The notes below the pieces were generated by a model that saw only the letters and a program-made list of their open reading frames with translations, had not been told where the DNA came from and did no database searches. The position numbers were made by a program, and so were the translations under genes. Positions 46,495-59,027 of a DNA stretch of 64,000 nucleotides are shown in pieces. Origin of the DNA: Delphinapterus leucas (lineage: Eukaryota > Chordata > Mammalia > Artiodactyla > Monodontidae); the NCBI RefSeq assembly GCF_002288925.2, contig NW_022098037.1, positions 8,203,321 through 8,267,320 of the forward strand, given 5' to 3'. How positions within the stretch are numbered: position 1 is the first letter of the stretch; each line of letters opens with the position of its first letter.

Positions 46495-49033
46495 AGTGAC
46501 CTATCAACATTACCCTGATAACAAAGCCAGACAAAGACACTACAAGATATTACAGACCAATATCACTAATAAATACTGATGCAAAAAGCCTCAAAAAATA
46601 CTAGCAAGCAGAATTCAACAGCACATTAAAAGGATTATGCAACACAACCGAGTGGGATTTATTTCTGCAATGAAAGGATGGTTCAACATATGAAAATCAA
46701 TGTAATACACCACATTAACAAAATAAAGAAAAAATTCACATGATCATCTCAATTGATGAAGGAAAAGTACCTGACAAGATTCAACCAACTTTCATGATAA
46801 AAGACACTCAACAGACTAGAAATAGAAAGAACTTGTCTCAACAAAATAAAGGTCATATATGAAAACCGCAGCTAACATTATACTCAAGGATGAAAGACTG
46901 GAAGCTTTTTCTCTAAAAGCAGGAACAAAACAAGGATGTATGCTCTCACCATATCCATTCAACAAAGTATTAAAAGTCCTAGCCTGAGCAATTTGGCAAG
47001 AAAAAGAAATAAAAGGCATCCAAATTGGAAAGGAAGAAGGAAAATTATCTCTGTCCTCAGATGACATTATCTTATGTGTACAAAACCCTAAAGATTCCAC
47101 ACACAAAAATCCTGTTAGAACCAATAAATGAACTCAGCAATGTTGCAGAATACAAAATCGACACACAAAAATCAGTTCTATTTTTATATACTAACAACAA
47201 TCTGAGAAGGATATTAAGAAAGCAATTCCATTTACAATAGCATCTGAAAGAATAAAAGTACTTGGGAATAAACCTAACCAAAGAGGTGAAGGCCTTACAC
47301 TGGAAACCACAAAACACTGCTGAAAGAAATTAAAGAAGACATAAATAAATGGAATGGCATCCCATGTTCATGGAATGGAAGACTTAATATTGTTAAGATG
47401 TTAATACTACCCAAAGTGATCTAAAGATTTAATATAATCCCAAATCAATATCCCAACGGCTTTTTTCGTTTGTTTCTTTGCAGAAGTAGAAAAATAAATT
47501 CTAAAATTTGTATGGAGTCTCAAGGGACCTTGAATAGCCAAAATAACCTTGAAAAAAGAAAAATAAAGTTCAAAGTCTCAGACTTAGTGGTTTTAAGACA
47601 TAGTACAAAGCTATAAATAATTGTAACAGTGTGTTACTGGCATAAGGACAGACATGTAGACCAGTGGAATAGAATACAGAGCCTAGAAATAAACCTTTAC
47701 ATATACAGTCAAATGATCTTCAACAAGGGTTCAGAGATCACTCAACAGGGAAAGGACAGTCTTTTCAAAAAATGGTGTTGGAAAACTGGATATTCACAAA
47801 AGAATGAAGAATGCAATAGAATGAGGTTGGATCCTTATCTTGTACCACAGACCAAAATTCACTTTAAATGAATTAAAGAACTAAATATATGACCCAAAAC
47901 TATAAAACTTCTAGAAGAAAACAGAGAGGGAAAGCTTCATGACATTAGATTTGGCAATGATTTCTTGGATATGACATCAAAGCACAGGCAAAAATAGGCA
48001 AATAAGACTACATCAAACTTAAAACTTCTGTGCATCAAAGGAGATAATCAACAGAGTAAAAGGTAAACTATGGAATGGGAGAAAATATTTGCAAATCTTA
48101 TATTTGATAAGAGGTTAATATCCAGAATATATAAAGAACTCTTACAATTCAACAACAATAAAACATTTTTTTAATTGAGCATGAGACTTAAATAGATAGT
48201 TCTCCAAAGATGATATACAAATGTCCAACAAGCATAGGAAAAGATGCTCAACTCATCACTAAAAATTAGAGAAATGCAAATTGAAGCCACAATGAGATAC
48301 CACATCATGCCCACTAGAATGGCTACAAATCAAAAAGCCAGAAAATAACAAGTGTTGGTAAGGACGTGGAGACATTAGAACCCTATGAACTACTGGTGAG
48401 ATTGCAAAATGCAACTGCTATTAGTATGAAAGCTCCTCAAAAAATTAAAAATAGAACTACCATATGATCTAGCAATCCCACTACTGAATATAAATCCAAA
48501 AGAATTGAAATCAAGGTCTCAAAGAGATATTTGCACACCCATGTTCATAGTAGCACTACTCATAATAGCCAAGATGTGGGAGCAACCTGAATGTCCATCA
48601 ACAAATGAATGAAACAAAATGTGGTATATACATACAATGGAATAGTATTCGGGCTTAAAAAAGAAGGAAATCCTGTCAAATGCTACAATGTGGATGAGCC
48701 CTGAAGACATTATGCTAAGTGAAATAAAACAGTCACTAAAAGACAAATACTGTATGATTCCACTTACAAGAGGTATATAAAATAGTCAAATTCATAGAAA
48801 CAAAAAGTAGAATGGTGGTTACTAGGAACCAGGGAGAGGGGGAAATTGGGAGTCGTAGGTTAATGGGTACAGAGTTTCACTTTTGCAAGATGAGTAAGCC
48901 TGGAGATCTGGTACGCAACAATGCAAATATAGGTAACACTACTGAACTGTATCACTCGAAGTGGTTAGGATGGTAAATTTTATGTTACATATTTTTACCA
49001 CAACTAATACATTAAAAATAAATAAATAAAAGC
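46495..49033 (+). mobile_element. Old 5'-truncated L1 (ORF2 to 3' end)
   Basis: ORF2 is traceable from the reverse transcriptase ('cagacaaagacactacaag', 'gatgacattatc' at the catalytic site, 47059-47070). It runs on through 47629-47871 (frame with HVDQWNRIQSLEIN and DSLFKKWCWKTGY), then the C-terminus near 48440-48610 and an old-type 3' UTR ending in an AAAT-rich tail. Many stops and frameshifts. It resembles the L1 at 327-3072 more than the one at 55691. No TSD was identified. Confidence 0.92.
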
Positions 49034-50984
49034 TACTACGGGTTGGGGGGGCAGGGAGGGGATTGAGCTGTCCAAAATGGATCCTGTGGCTATGCATGGG
49101 TGCATGGGATAGAAAAGTAGGTGAGAGGGTGACTCTGACTCAATGATGGAAGAAGCAGAGGACCAAGATCAATGCCCAGGCACGGCAGTCCCTTCGGGCT
49201 CCTGCTAGAGGCTTCACTGATGTACCAATAAGGAGGCACTGGTGCTTCAGGGCAAATTAACCTGTAGTTCTTATCTTTTATGTTTGCTTGGATTACTGTT
49301 TGATCGATTCCCCGTGCTTTAACTTTCCTCCTGCATTCTTCTTGTTTTTATCGTTTTGCTTTGAACTCTAGGAGATTTTCCACAACTTTCTCTTGCAATC
49401 TTCTGTTAAATTATTTACTTTCAGCAGGCGTATATTTGATTCCACGAACTCTTTCTGTTTGCTGATTTTTCAAGGATACAGATGTTCTTATTTTACGGAT
49501 TTTCTCAGAATTTTCCAGAGGACACTAAATAGATATCTTTTTAGAGTGAAATTTTCTTTCTGGTTTCTGAATTATGCCTGTTTCCTCTAATACCAGTTTT
49601 TCTGTTGGATCCTCTTGGTCCCTTTGTGCAATTGGTTTTCCTTAAAATCTGGCAGTCCTTGATATGATGACTAAAAGTCCAGCAGATGGGTTTCCTCTCT
49701 CTTTGTGCAGATGTTATTTTCTTATTAGAAGTTTCAGGCTTCCCCTCAATAACCGTGAGCTTGGTAGACATGGTCAAGGCATGTGAACTGACTGGCTTCT
49801 CTTTCAGTGTGGGTGGCTGGCTGGAGCTCTTCCAAATGTCAGAACGAGAGGGCTTTATTCTAAGACACCAATTCCCATACTAAGAGTCCCGGCCCTCCCC
49901 CTAGAAAACCTCACCTTCTTTCCGAAACTTACTCTCCAATTCTGTTTTGTCCTGAAGAGAAAACCCTGCCTGCAAATCACTCCTGGCTTCACATCATCCT
50001 CTGGAGGTGGAACACCTCGCCTGACTGGAGAGTGTAGAGGAAAGAACTGAGCATCTTCGGCTCAACGAACTCTACTCCTTTGTCTTTGGGGTCTACGGAA
50101 AGCAAGTGGCTCCCCTGCGCCTTTAGACATGAGGTTAGCTTATCAGGAAACATCTGCTGTCCCCCATCCCACAGGGGAATTCTGCCATTTCCAAGTGCTG
50201 TCACGGTGGCTCAGGCAAGCCGGTCATTCTGGAGGTCAGAAGAGAAAGCCCATTTTTGCCACACGCTTAAGTCATATTCCTACCCGACCTGGTGCTTTGA
50301 CCTCTTTCAGCAAATATCCCTCTCTCTCTCACTGGTTCAAAATTCATGCAAAGAAAAAAAAGAGTGATATGTATTGACTCCTTAGACCCCCCCAATAGGA
50401 ACATTTTTCTGGGTTTTGTTTGGTTTGGGATTTTTTGCTCATTTGTTTTATTTCGCCTGGTTTTATTTTCATTTTTGTTTTCTGGTCTATTCAGCATCAA
50501 GCCAATTCTTTGCTTTGTGGGGAGGAAATTCCCCATTTGGAGGCAGCGCCCAGTAGAAATCGAAGGGGCAGACAGACCCCCCCCCAATGTCTCCCCAACC
50601 CTTGGCATCAGGCAAATGTCTCTGTCTCTTAACCTATGGGGATACCTTAGTTGCTGTTTTCCAAACCCAGCTTGCTACACTCACTCAGATGCAGTTTGAA
50701 AAGGAAAGGCCCTCCCTGATACACTCCCTAGATTTACTGTGAGGAATTAAACCACGCAGTGACTTAACTCTGATCTGCCCTTTGGTCTGTGCACTGTTGC
50801 CTTTCCAAGGGGCTTAGTGCAATTATTTAAACTTGTTAGGCATTAGAAACAGTTTTCTCCATAATCTTACATTTTTAAAGCCTTTTGAGGCAAGAAACAT
50901 AACTGCTGTTTGGGACAGTTCTTCCACTTAAGAAAAATATCGCTATTCAATTTATGAGAAAGACAAACTGTATCACTAAAATAT
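49034..50984. other. Mostly unique DNA with a possible ancient repeat
   Basis: The pyrimidine-rich block 49290-49780 ('ctaggagattttccacaactttctcttgcaatc') recalls a dispersed mammalian repeat that I cannot name. The rest, including 50267-50699 with frames on both strands, shows no domain. Confidence 0.35.
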
Positions 50985-51180
50985 ATCTACTTTTTTTAAA
51001 AACTATAAAAATAATAAATGCTCACTCTAAAAATCTTAAAACAGTATAGAAGAGCATGCTGATTTCACCACTCTCAAGAGGCAAGTAACATTACAAAAAT
51101 GTTCTGGGGTTGCTTCCAGAAAGTTGTGATGCATATACAGTGCCATTATACACACACCCTTTTTTTTTTTTACACAAGTG
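50985..51180 (-). repeat. Old LINE-1 fragment
   Basis: 'aaaataataaatgctcactctaaaaatcttaaaacagtatagaag' and a T run before 'acacaagtgagatcac' fit a reverse old LINE-1 piece. Weak. Confidence 0.4.
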
Positions 51181-51729
51181 AGATCACAGTGCAACCCAGA
51201 TAAAGCTGTTTCCTCACGGTCCACTTCAGCGTGGGTGCCACAAGAAAGCAAGCCCAACCCCTACATCCAAAAACTGGTTGGAAAGCAAGTAAAATCTTTA
51301 CATCAAAAAAAACAAACAAACAAATATTGCCTTGCATGGCAAATGGCAACATGTTCTGAAATTCCTCCTCACCTCTTCCCCCTTCTCCGCAAAGTCTCCC
51401 GAGTCACAGCACAGCACGGGAACCTCTCTCTCACTCTCTTTCTCTCTTCCCTTCTCCTTCTCACCCGCTTACTTCTCCTTATCAAAAAACATCTCAAAAC
51501 TCAATCCAAGCTAGGCCTAGTCTTTGTGCCCTTCTTCCTGCCCCTCCTGTATATTCTTTTATCCCTTAGTAGCTTCTGTCCATCCTAACATCACTCGTCT
51601 TCCTAGGATTCTTTCCATTCTTTTCTATACTCATTGCTGGTTTAGCCCAACAAAAGGTCAGATGTGACAGGCAGACCCAAGCAACAAATGAACTTGTCTC
51701 TTCCAAGGCCAGTGGACGGTCAAGATTAT
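51181..51729. other. Non-coding DNA with a CT-rich stretch
   Basis: A pyrimidine-rich region spans about 51355-51600. The 136-codon forward frame at 51178-51588 comes largely from it (Leu/Ser/Phe-rich) and shows no domain. Confidence 0.45.
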
Positions 51730-52040
51730 GCATACATACATGTACTTTGTCCTTGTCACAATATGATACTCACTGTCTTCAATTTGCTTCCTTTACTTGT
51801 AAATTCATCACGGGCATATCTGCTCATCAGTATATAGTATCCTGACTCATTCTTTTTAAAAGGACATAGGATTCTATAGTATTAAGAATGCACGTAACCA
51901 GTCCCTGCTGATAAATATATAGGTTGTTTCTGGCTTTTTGCTATCACAAGAATGCTGCAATGAATAAGCCATGTAAACGCATCTCTTTCATATGAGGAAG
52001 TGTGGATGTGCTCTTGACAACCATGGATTTGTGTCTCTCT
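51730..52040 (-). repeat. Old LINE-1 fragment
   Basis: 'ggattctatagtattaagaatgcacgtaaccagtccctgctgataaatatataggttgtttctggc' and 'cacaagaatgctgcaatgaataag' is the reverse-strand pattern of old LINE-1 ORF2 ends. Confidence 0.6.
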
Positions 52041-52164
52041 GGCTTAGCTTTATATAATATACAATAATAATGACAAATGCACATTTTAAAAATCTGAATG
52101 AATGAATGAAAGAAAAAGTTAGCAAGTAACTGAGAGTGTGATAATAAACCGCAGTCAAGGTAAA

Positions 52165-52340
52165 TGATGTAGTAGTTGGGCTTGTGTTACAGGATTTAAC
52201 CTCTACTTAGCCACTCCTGAAATCAACTTTCCTCACGTGTAAAATGGGGAAATATTTCAAAAACCTGTTGAAGGATTAGACGAGATACTATCGAAAAGGT
52301 GCCTAACCCAGGGGAAAGTAAGCTATTATTGGACTAAAAT
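52165..52340 (+). repeat. MIR SINE
   Basis: 'tagtagttgggcttgtgttac', 'cttagccactcctg', 'tttcctcacgtgtaaaatggggaaat' and 'gattagacgagatac' followed by 'gtgcctaaccc' form a forward MIR. Confidence 0.8.
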
Positions 52341-52796
52341 CACACATGCATGTAAATCTTTTAAATGAGGAGAGTGTTGGTGCTGTGAACTTTTTGCAGA
52401 CAGGGAAAGTCACCAGCAGTATTTGAGAGCCACAGTGCAGAAGAGGGTCTTCAACCCTGGAGGGTGTCTTCACAACTCCAGTATTTTGCATAGTATTCAT
52501 AGCACCACTGTGGGCACCCTTATCTGCCTTGGCCTTCCAACGACAATTAATTAATTTTGCAAGTACACATTTTCTTATTCCTAAAAATCCCTACAATGAC
52601 AGCTACGTAAGCCCTCTAAGCCTTAGAGACTTTATACGCCATCCTAAGCAAAAGGTACTTATTAAACAATTGCTTACACACTAGGTGAGATCCAAAGAAA
52701 GCCAGTGTGTTCCTGACCCTGGGATGTACCAAAAGGGGTAACTAAATATAGGAGAAAGATCTTTGGAAACACATAGCCCTGAGTTTAAAGCCCAGC
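52341..52796. other. Unique non-coding DNA
   Basis: No repeat or gene was recognised. Confidence 0.5.
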
Positions 52797-52910
52797 ATTC
52801 ATTCATTCATTCAACACAATTTAAGTGGTTTGAACGCCAAGCACTGTGTTAAACTGTGGGTGAATAAATCTCCCACTTCGTCACTTAAGAGATATTGAAA
52901 CCTTATCAAA
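52797..52910 (-). repeat. L2-like LINE 3' end
   Basis: 'cattcattcattcattcaacac' with 'cgccaagcactgtgttaaactgtggg' is the reverse complement of the L2 terminus. Confidence 0.65.
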
Positions 52911-53154
52911 TGATTTAGCTTCTCATTGTCTAGGGTACAATGCCACCTTATAGGCTTTTCATAAAGGTAACAAATGTAAAGTGCACAGCAGTATTTAGTA
53001 AACGTTGTTTTCTTCCCACTTGTTCCTGACTAAGGGCTGAAGATTCACGACAAGCCACAAACATATTGACACACTCACAGAATGTTATGAAGAAAGCATT
53101 AACCCAAAGGAGAACAAAGAGCAGAACAGCTACGTCAGAATCAAGTCAGGGAAT

Positions 53155-53225
53155 TTCAGAGATCCTGGGGCCTAGAACAGGCACAGAATAGATACTCCAA
53201 AAGTGTCTGTTGAGTGGATATATTA
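53155..53225 (+). repeat. L2-like LINE 3' terminus
   Basis: 'gatcctggggcctagaacaggcacagaatag' and 'gtctgttgagtgg' fit a forward L2 end. Confidence 0.55.
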
Positions 53226-53269
53226 ATCAAGAATTGAAATAATGAGAGTCCCACATTTGACCAGAGGCA

Positions 53270-53420
53270 ACATAGCACACTGGGAAGAGTCCAGTCACAA
53301 AAAATGAGGAGACTCGGGTTCGAGTCTACAAATTCTGGTCCATCAGCCATGTTTTCTTGGGCAAATCATGATTTTCTCCAGCCTGAGTCTTCTCATCTGG
53401 GAAGCTAGAAGGTTGCGCTA
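53270..53420 (+). repeat. MIR SINE
   Basis: 'catagcacactgggaagagtccagtc', 'gagactcgggttcgagtctac', 'ttcttgggcaaatcatg' and 'cctgagtcttctcatctggg' form a forward MIR with a preserved tRNA-like box B. Confidence 0.85.
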
Positions 53421-54437
53421 CATCCTTTCTAAGGTACCAATAATTCCCGGAAAAAATACTTGTTAAAGCTTCAGGTCACCACTTTGTAGTTTATTGGCCC
53501 AGTCTTGAACTGCATGTAGTTTCCTCCAGTCTTCCATCATCTTCCAGAGACGGTTTGAAAGGTCTAGTTACATGGACTTATCAATATAGCTCTGTTGTAT
53601 TTTCTACTCGAAAGTATTATAACGTATAGACTAGCAAGTTAAGAAATACATATCACTGCCCCCCCCAAAAATCCATTTTAAAATATAAAGACTAAAAATT
53701 AACCAGTCACTTCATGTTTTTAGCAAACACGCTTACCATTGTGTGGGGCTTTATTGTCCCCCCGGTGAATAGAAGCCTTTAAAAATGTATCAGCCTAGAA
53801 CTGAATACCGTGTCAAATCTATTGGCACTGCATGTTTAAACACCTGCGTCTCATCGTCAGCCCTTCACAATATTGTTAAACAATAATTATACTTACGATG
53901 AGTAATGAATCCAAATATATTCTTCCTTGAGATGTTCTCGTTCTTGTGTTATAAGTAACCCATTAGTAGAATATGAAAGCTACTCAGGTAAAACTGGATT
54001 CGTAAATAAATCCACGTAATGCTCAATCAAGTTTTTAAGTGATTAAGATAAGCTGTAATGATGTCACCTTCTTTACTAGAGAATTATGGCCTTATTTTTC
54101 TGAGGATGATGGAGTCATCATTTTTGTTTACCAGAGTTCTAAATTTCACTTGCCTAATCAGATTTAAACCAAAAAAAAACGAGTTTTACTTTGAAAATTG
54201 ACCAAGTTTCGCTTGATGTTTTTCATATCGGAAGCGAAAATGACAACTTGAGATAAATGCTAAGCTTGACTTTGTTTAAAACCAACAACATTTGCTGATG
54301 GATGTACAGAGAACCTCAGAGGAAATAATTCACCTACTTCTGAAACCAGAAAGATGACAGCATGTCAGTCACTGTGATCAAAAAGGACCAGCCTCGTGAA
54401 AAAGAGAGATTCAAAACATGTCAGAAGAAACGTTAGT
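53421..54437. other. Unique AT-rich DNA, possible conserved block
   Basis: No repeat or gene. 53690-54180 is non-repetitive, AT-rich and dense in homeodomain-like TAAT/ATTA cores, ACAAT motifs and a palindrome-like 'gatgatggagtcatcatt'. This is typical of developmental enhancers but unproven. Confidence 0.4.
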
Positions 54438-54672
54438 AAAAGCTAATGGGGCTTCCCTGGTGGCGCAGTGGTTGAGAGTCCACCTGCTGATGCAGGGGAC
54501 GCGGGTTCGTGCCCCGGTCCGGGAAGATCCCACATGCTGCAGAGCGGCTTGGGCCCGTGAGCCATGGCCGCTGAGCCTGTGCGTCCGGAGCCCGTGCTCC
54601 ACAACCGGAGAGGCCACAGCAGTGAGAGGCCTGCACACCGCAAAAAAAAAAAAAAAAAAAAAAAAGCTAACG
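54438..54672 (+). mobile_element. CHR-type SINE (about 200-bp form) with TSD
   Basis: The body is 54448-54662, with an intact box B-like 'ggttcgtgcccc' and about 24 A. TSD aaagctaa(t/c)g lies at 54438-54447 and 54663-54672. It is inserted at the edge of a MIR. Confidence 0.95.
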
Positions 54673-54915
54673 TATGTAGCAGGCTTTCATGCATGCCAGG
54701 CACAGTGCTAGCATTTGACATTGAACTCACTTAATTCCCACAATAACCTTATGAGGTTGGTGCTATTATTTCCCCACCTTGCAGATGAGGAAGCTGAGGC
54801 ACAGAAAGATGAGACGTATCTCCCAAAGTCACAGGCCGAAAAGCAGCAAAGCCAAGATTTGAACTCAGGATGTCTGCCCCCAGGGTGTGTCTGTATAATC
54901 ACTGTCCTTAAGCGT
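54673..54915 (-). repeat. MIR SINE
   Basis: 'atgcatgccaggcacagtgctagc', 'cttatgaggttggtgctattatttccccaccttgcagatgaggaagctgaggcacag' and 'gatttgaactcagg' make this the best-preserved MIR in the window. Confidence 0.93.
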
Positions 54916-55690
54916 TTATTCAGTTTGCCACCCACTCAAGCCACAGCCATCTGAAGCAGGCACCAGGATCCTCAGCATCACATTTCTAAGTAACCTGGAA
55001 TACAGTCAAGAATTTGGTGGTAATTCCAAACTCTTCTCTAGACCTGTAGTGATCTCTTGGAACTCCATCTTGTCCTGAGCCCAGGTTATCTCTGGCTTAT
55101 TGACATGGACTCACCCATCCTTTCTCAATACTCTAAGCCCTGAAACTCATCTGATCAATGTCACATCCACCATAGAAAAGGAGTCTACTCAAACCCTGGC
55201 TAAGCGCTCAAAGTCCCTGCCACGTACAACCTTCCTGAACTTGTCATGAATGTGAGCCTTTGATCCTTAGGCATAAAGTTTATCACAAAAGAGGGTTAGC
55301 ATGATCCAAAATATAGCAACCACTCCTGCAGGTGGAGTTGCTTAAAAGACACAGAATAGGCTGCAGTCACACCCACTCTTTTCAGCTGTTTTTGCTTCAG
55401 CTGTCATGAAGTGAACCGCCTTTGAAGTGGGTTGAACATCCACACACATGCTGGAGTTTTGAGCGAGCCTCCAGGTGTTAGATCCGGAAGGGAGTCCCGA
55501 GAACCAGGCTGGGTTGCCCAGGTACCCCTCCTACAGAACCCTGATCTCCTGGGGGAAATCCTTACCTGCTAGCTCTTCTTTCACCTCCAAGATGTCAGCT
55601 GGAATGGTCCTGGTAAACTTAAGTCACATCCAGCCACTCACAGCCCTCCAGTGGCTCTGCATCTCATTCAGAGTACCCTCTTCTCTTCTT
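54916..55690. other. Unique DNA with a possible L2 trace
   Basis: 'cacagccctccagtggctctgcatctcattcagagta' (about 55635-55675) recalls an L2 block just before the L1. The rest is unrecognised. Confidence 0.4.
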
Positions 55691-56060
55691 AGAGAAGAGC
55701 TAACACCCATCCTTCTCAAATTCTTCCAAAACATTGCAGAGGAAGGAACACTCCCAAACTCATTCTATGAGGCCACCACCACCCTGATACCAAAACCAGA
55801 CAAAGATACTACAGAAAAAGAAAATTACAGACCAATATCACTCATGAATATAGATGCAAAATCCTCAACAAAATACTAGCAAACAGAATCCAACAATACA
55901 TTAAAAGGATCATACACCATGATCAAGTGGGATTTATCCCAGGAATGCAAGGATTCTTCAATATACGCAAATCAATCAGTGTGATACACCATATTAACAA
56001 ATTGAAGAAGTAAAACCATATGATCATCTCAGTAGATGCAGAAAAAGCTTTTGACAACAT

Positions 56061-56293
56061 TCAACACCCATTTATTCATTTATTTTGCGGTATGCGGGCC
56101 TCTCACTGTTGTGGCCTCTCCCGTTGCGGAGCACAGGCTCCGGACGCACAGGCCCAGCAGCCATGGCTCACGGGCCCAGCCGCTCCGCGGCATGTGGGAT
56201 CTTCCCAGACCAGGGCACGAACCCGTGTCCCCTGCATCGGCAGGCAGACTCTCAACCACTGTGCCACCAGGGAAACCCTCAACACACATTTAT
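56061..56293 (-). mobile_element. CHR-type SINE (about 200-bp form) inside an L1
   Basis: The reverse-strand body is 56076-56278. The TSD is made of L1 sequence, tcaacacccatttat / tcaacacacatttat, at 56061-56075 and 56279-56293 with one mismatch. It therefore inserted after the L1. Confidence 0.96.
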
Positions 56294-56562
56294 AATAAAA
56301 ACTCTCCAGAAAGTGGGCATAGAGGGAACCTACCTCAACATAACAAAGGCCATATATGACAAACCCACAGCAAACATCATTCTCAATGGTGAAAAAGTGA
56401 AAGCATTTCCCCTAAGATCAGGAACATGACAAGGATGTCCACTCTCACCACTATTATTCAACATAGTTTTGGAAGTCCTAGCCACGGCAATCAGAAAAAA
56501 AAGAAATAAAAGGAATACAAATTGGAAAAGAAGAAGTAAAACTGTCACTGTCTACAGATGAC

Positions 56563-58173
56563 ATGATACTATACATAGAGAATCCTAAAGATGCTACAAG
56601 AAAACTACTGGAGCTAATCAATGAATTTGGCAAAGTTGCAGGATACAAAGTTAATGCACAGAAATCTCTTGCATTCCTATACCCTAATGATGAAAAATTT
56701 GAAAGACAAATTAAGGAAACACTCCCATTTACCATTGTGACAAAAAGAATAAAATACCTAGGAATAAACCTACCTAAGGAGACAAAAGACCTGTATGCAG
56801 AAAACTATAAGACACTGATGAAAGAAATTAAAGATGATACAAACAGATGGAGAGATATACCATGTTCTTGGACTGGAAGAATCACCATTGTGAAAATGAC
56901 TATACTACCTAAAGCAATCTACAGATTCAATGCAATCCCTATCAAATTACCAATGGCATTTTTTACAGAACTAGAACAAAAAATCTTAAAATTTGTATGG
57001 AGACACAAAAGACCCCAAACAGCCAAAGCAGTCTTGAGGGGAAAAAACGGAGCTGGAGGAATCAGACTCCCTGACTTCAGACTATACTACAAAGCTACAG
57101 TATTCAAGACAATGTGGTACTGGCAGAAAACCAGAAATACAGATCAATGGAACAGGATAGAAAGCGCAGAGATAAACCCACACACCTATGGTCAACTAAT
57201 CTATGACAAAGGAGGCAATGATATACAATGGAGAAAAGACAGTCTCTTCAATAAGTGGTGCTGGGAAAAATGGACAGCTACATGTAAAAGAATGAAATTA
57301 GAACACTTCCTAACATCATACACAAAAATAAACTCAAAATGGATTAGAGACCTAAATGTAAGACTGGACACTATAAAACTCTTAGAGGAAAACATAGGAC
57401 GAACACTCTTTGACATAAATCACAGCAAGATCTTTTTTGATCCACCTCCTAGAGTAATGGAAATAAAAAAAAAAATAAACAAATGGGACCTAATGAAACT
57501 TAAAAGTTTTTGCACAGCAAAGGAAACTACAAACAAGATGAAAAGACAATCCTCTGAGAAAATATATGCAAACGAATCAACGGACAAAGGATTAATCTCC
57601 AAAATATATAAACAGCTCATGCAGCTCAATATTAAAAAAACAAACAACCCAATCTAAAAATGGGCAGAAGACCTAAATAGACTTTTCTCCAAAGAAGACA
57701 TACAGATGGCCAAGAAGCACATGAAAAGCTGCTCAATATCACTAATTATTAGAGAAATGCAAATCAAAACTACAATGAGGTATCACCTCACACCAGTTAG
57801 AATGGGCATCATCAGAAAATGTACAAACAACAAATGCTGGAGAGGGTGTGGAGAAAGGGGAACCCTCTTGCATTGTTGGTGGGAATGTAAATTGATACAG
57901 CCACTATGGAGAACAGTATGGAGGTTCCTTAAAAAACTAAAAATAGAATTACCATATAATCCAGCAATCCCACTATTGGGCATATACCCAGAGAAAACCA
58001 TAATTCAAAAAGGCACACGCATCCCAATGTTCATTGCAGCACTATTTACAATAGCCAGGACGTGGAAGCAACCTAAATGCCCATCGACAGACGAATGGAT
58101 AAAGAAGATGTGGTACCTATATACAATGGAACTTTACTCAGCCATAAAAGGAATGAAATTGGGCCATTTGTAG
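56563..58173 (+). pseudogene. L1 ORF2 C-terminal half, one internal stop
   Basis: An open frame of 364 codons (56563-57657) ends at a TAA. The same phase is open again to 58173, so between these points only one stop lies in frame. The first frame covers the sequence just after the reverse transcriptase active site ([22 protein letters not shown]-like block, NKWCWEKW). The second carries the Cys-His cluster C-X3-C-X7-H-X4-C (residues 44, 48, 56 and 61 of the part starting 57706), then [14 protein letters not shown]. Just upstream (56551-56562) the usual F/YADD site reads STDD: both aspartates remain, two neighbours changed. It cannot make a working protein. Confidence 0.93.
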
Positions 58174-58452
58174 AGATGTGGATGGATCTAGAGATTGTCA
58201 TACAGAGTGAAGTAAGTCAGAAAGTGAAAAGCAAATATTGTATATTAACGCATATATGGGGAACCTAGAAAAATGGTACAGATGAACCAGTTTGCAGGGC
58301 AGAAGTTGAGACACAGATGTAGATAACAAACGTATGGACAGCAAGGGGGGAAAGTGGCGGCTGGCAGGGTGGTGTGATGAATTGGGAGATTGGGATTGAC
58401 ATGTATACACTAATATGTATAAAATGGATAATTAATAAAAAAAAAAAAAAGA

Positions 58453-58779
58453 AATGAAATACACAGACCTTCCCTTAAGTGCCCTCATCTTTCTACCCAA
58501 TATTCATGTATTCATTCGACAAACCATTCTATCAGTTTCTAAGCTTGGGGCCACAGAAGAGGTTGACCTCAGGATAGGAAGGCGCAGAGGCAGTTAATTT
58601 GCTGAGGAATCCACTGTCCATGAAGATATGAGGCCCAGAGAGATCATGAGGCTCAGTCTAATCTTGGGCAGCACATGTGGACCTCAGCTGCACTCCCAGC
58701 TGCTCTGTTTTCACACCTTCTCGCATCTCAGGTCTCTCTGGGGTCATACTGCTCCTTCTTGAAACACAGTTTTAGAAAT
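58453..58779. other. Unique non-coding DNA
   Basis: A faint reverse L2 end is possible near 58500-58540. Nothing else was recognised. Confidence 0.45.
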
Positions 58780-58985
58780 TCCTTTCATCATGGTCTGTCG
58801 GTGAAATCTCTCAGCTTTCACTTAAAATATCTTTATTTCATCCCCATCCTTGAAAGATCATTTTGCTAGTGACACAAGGCTAATTTACTCTCAGCACATT
58901 AAAGATGTTATTTCCATGTCTCTGGCCTCCAGCACTGCTGCTGGAAACTCCACTGCCAGTCTGATTTTCATTCTTCTGTATGTCT
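58780..58985 (-). repeat. Old LINE-1 fragment
   Basis: 'tctttatttcatccccatccttgaaagatcattttgctag' and 'tctctggcctccagcactgctgctgg' match a reverse-strand old LINE-1 segment. Confidence 0.6.
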
Positions 58986-59027
58986 TTTCACTCTCTTACG
59001 ATTGCATCCCCAGTATCTGGCACAAAA

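Larger units (their letters stand above)
55691..58452 (+). mobile_element. Best-preserved L1 in the window, 5'-truncated in ORF2
   Basis: It starts inside the reverse transcriptase (RFN..., then [18 protein letters not shown] at 55796-55850) and runs to a 3' UTR and A-rich tail (58434-58450). It is cut by a SINE at 56076-56278. A one-base loss near 55860, a stop at 56427 and a slip in an A run near 56495 break the upstream half. From 56563 the frame is open for 364 codons. Younger than the L1 copies at 327 and 46495. No TSD is clear. Confidence 0.96.

Noticed and set aside
51178..51588. 136-codon forward frame
   Set aside because: Leu/Ser/Phe bias follows from a CT-rich stretch; no signal or domain pattern that I trust.
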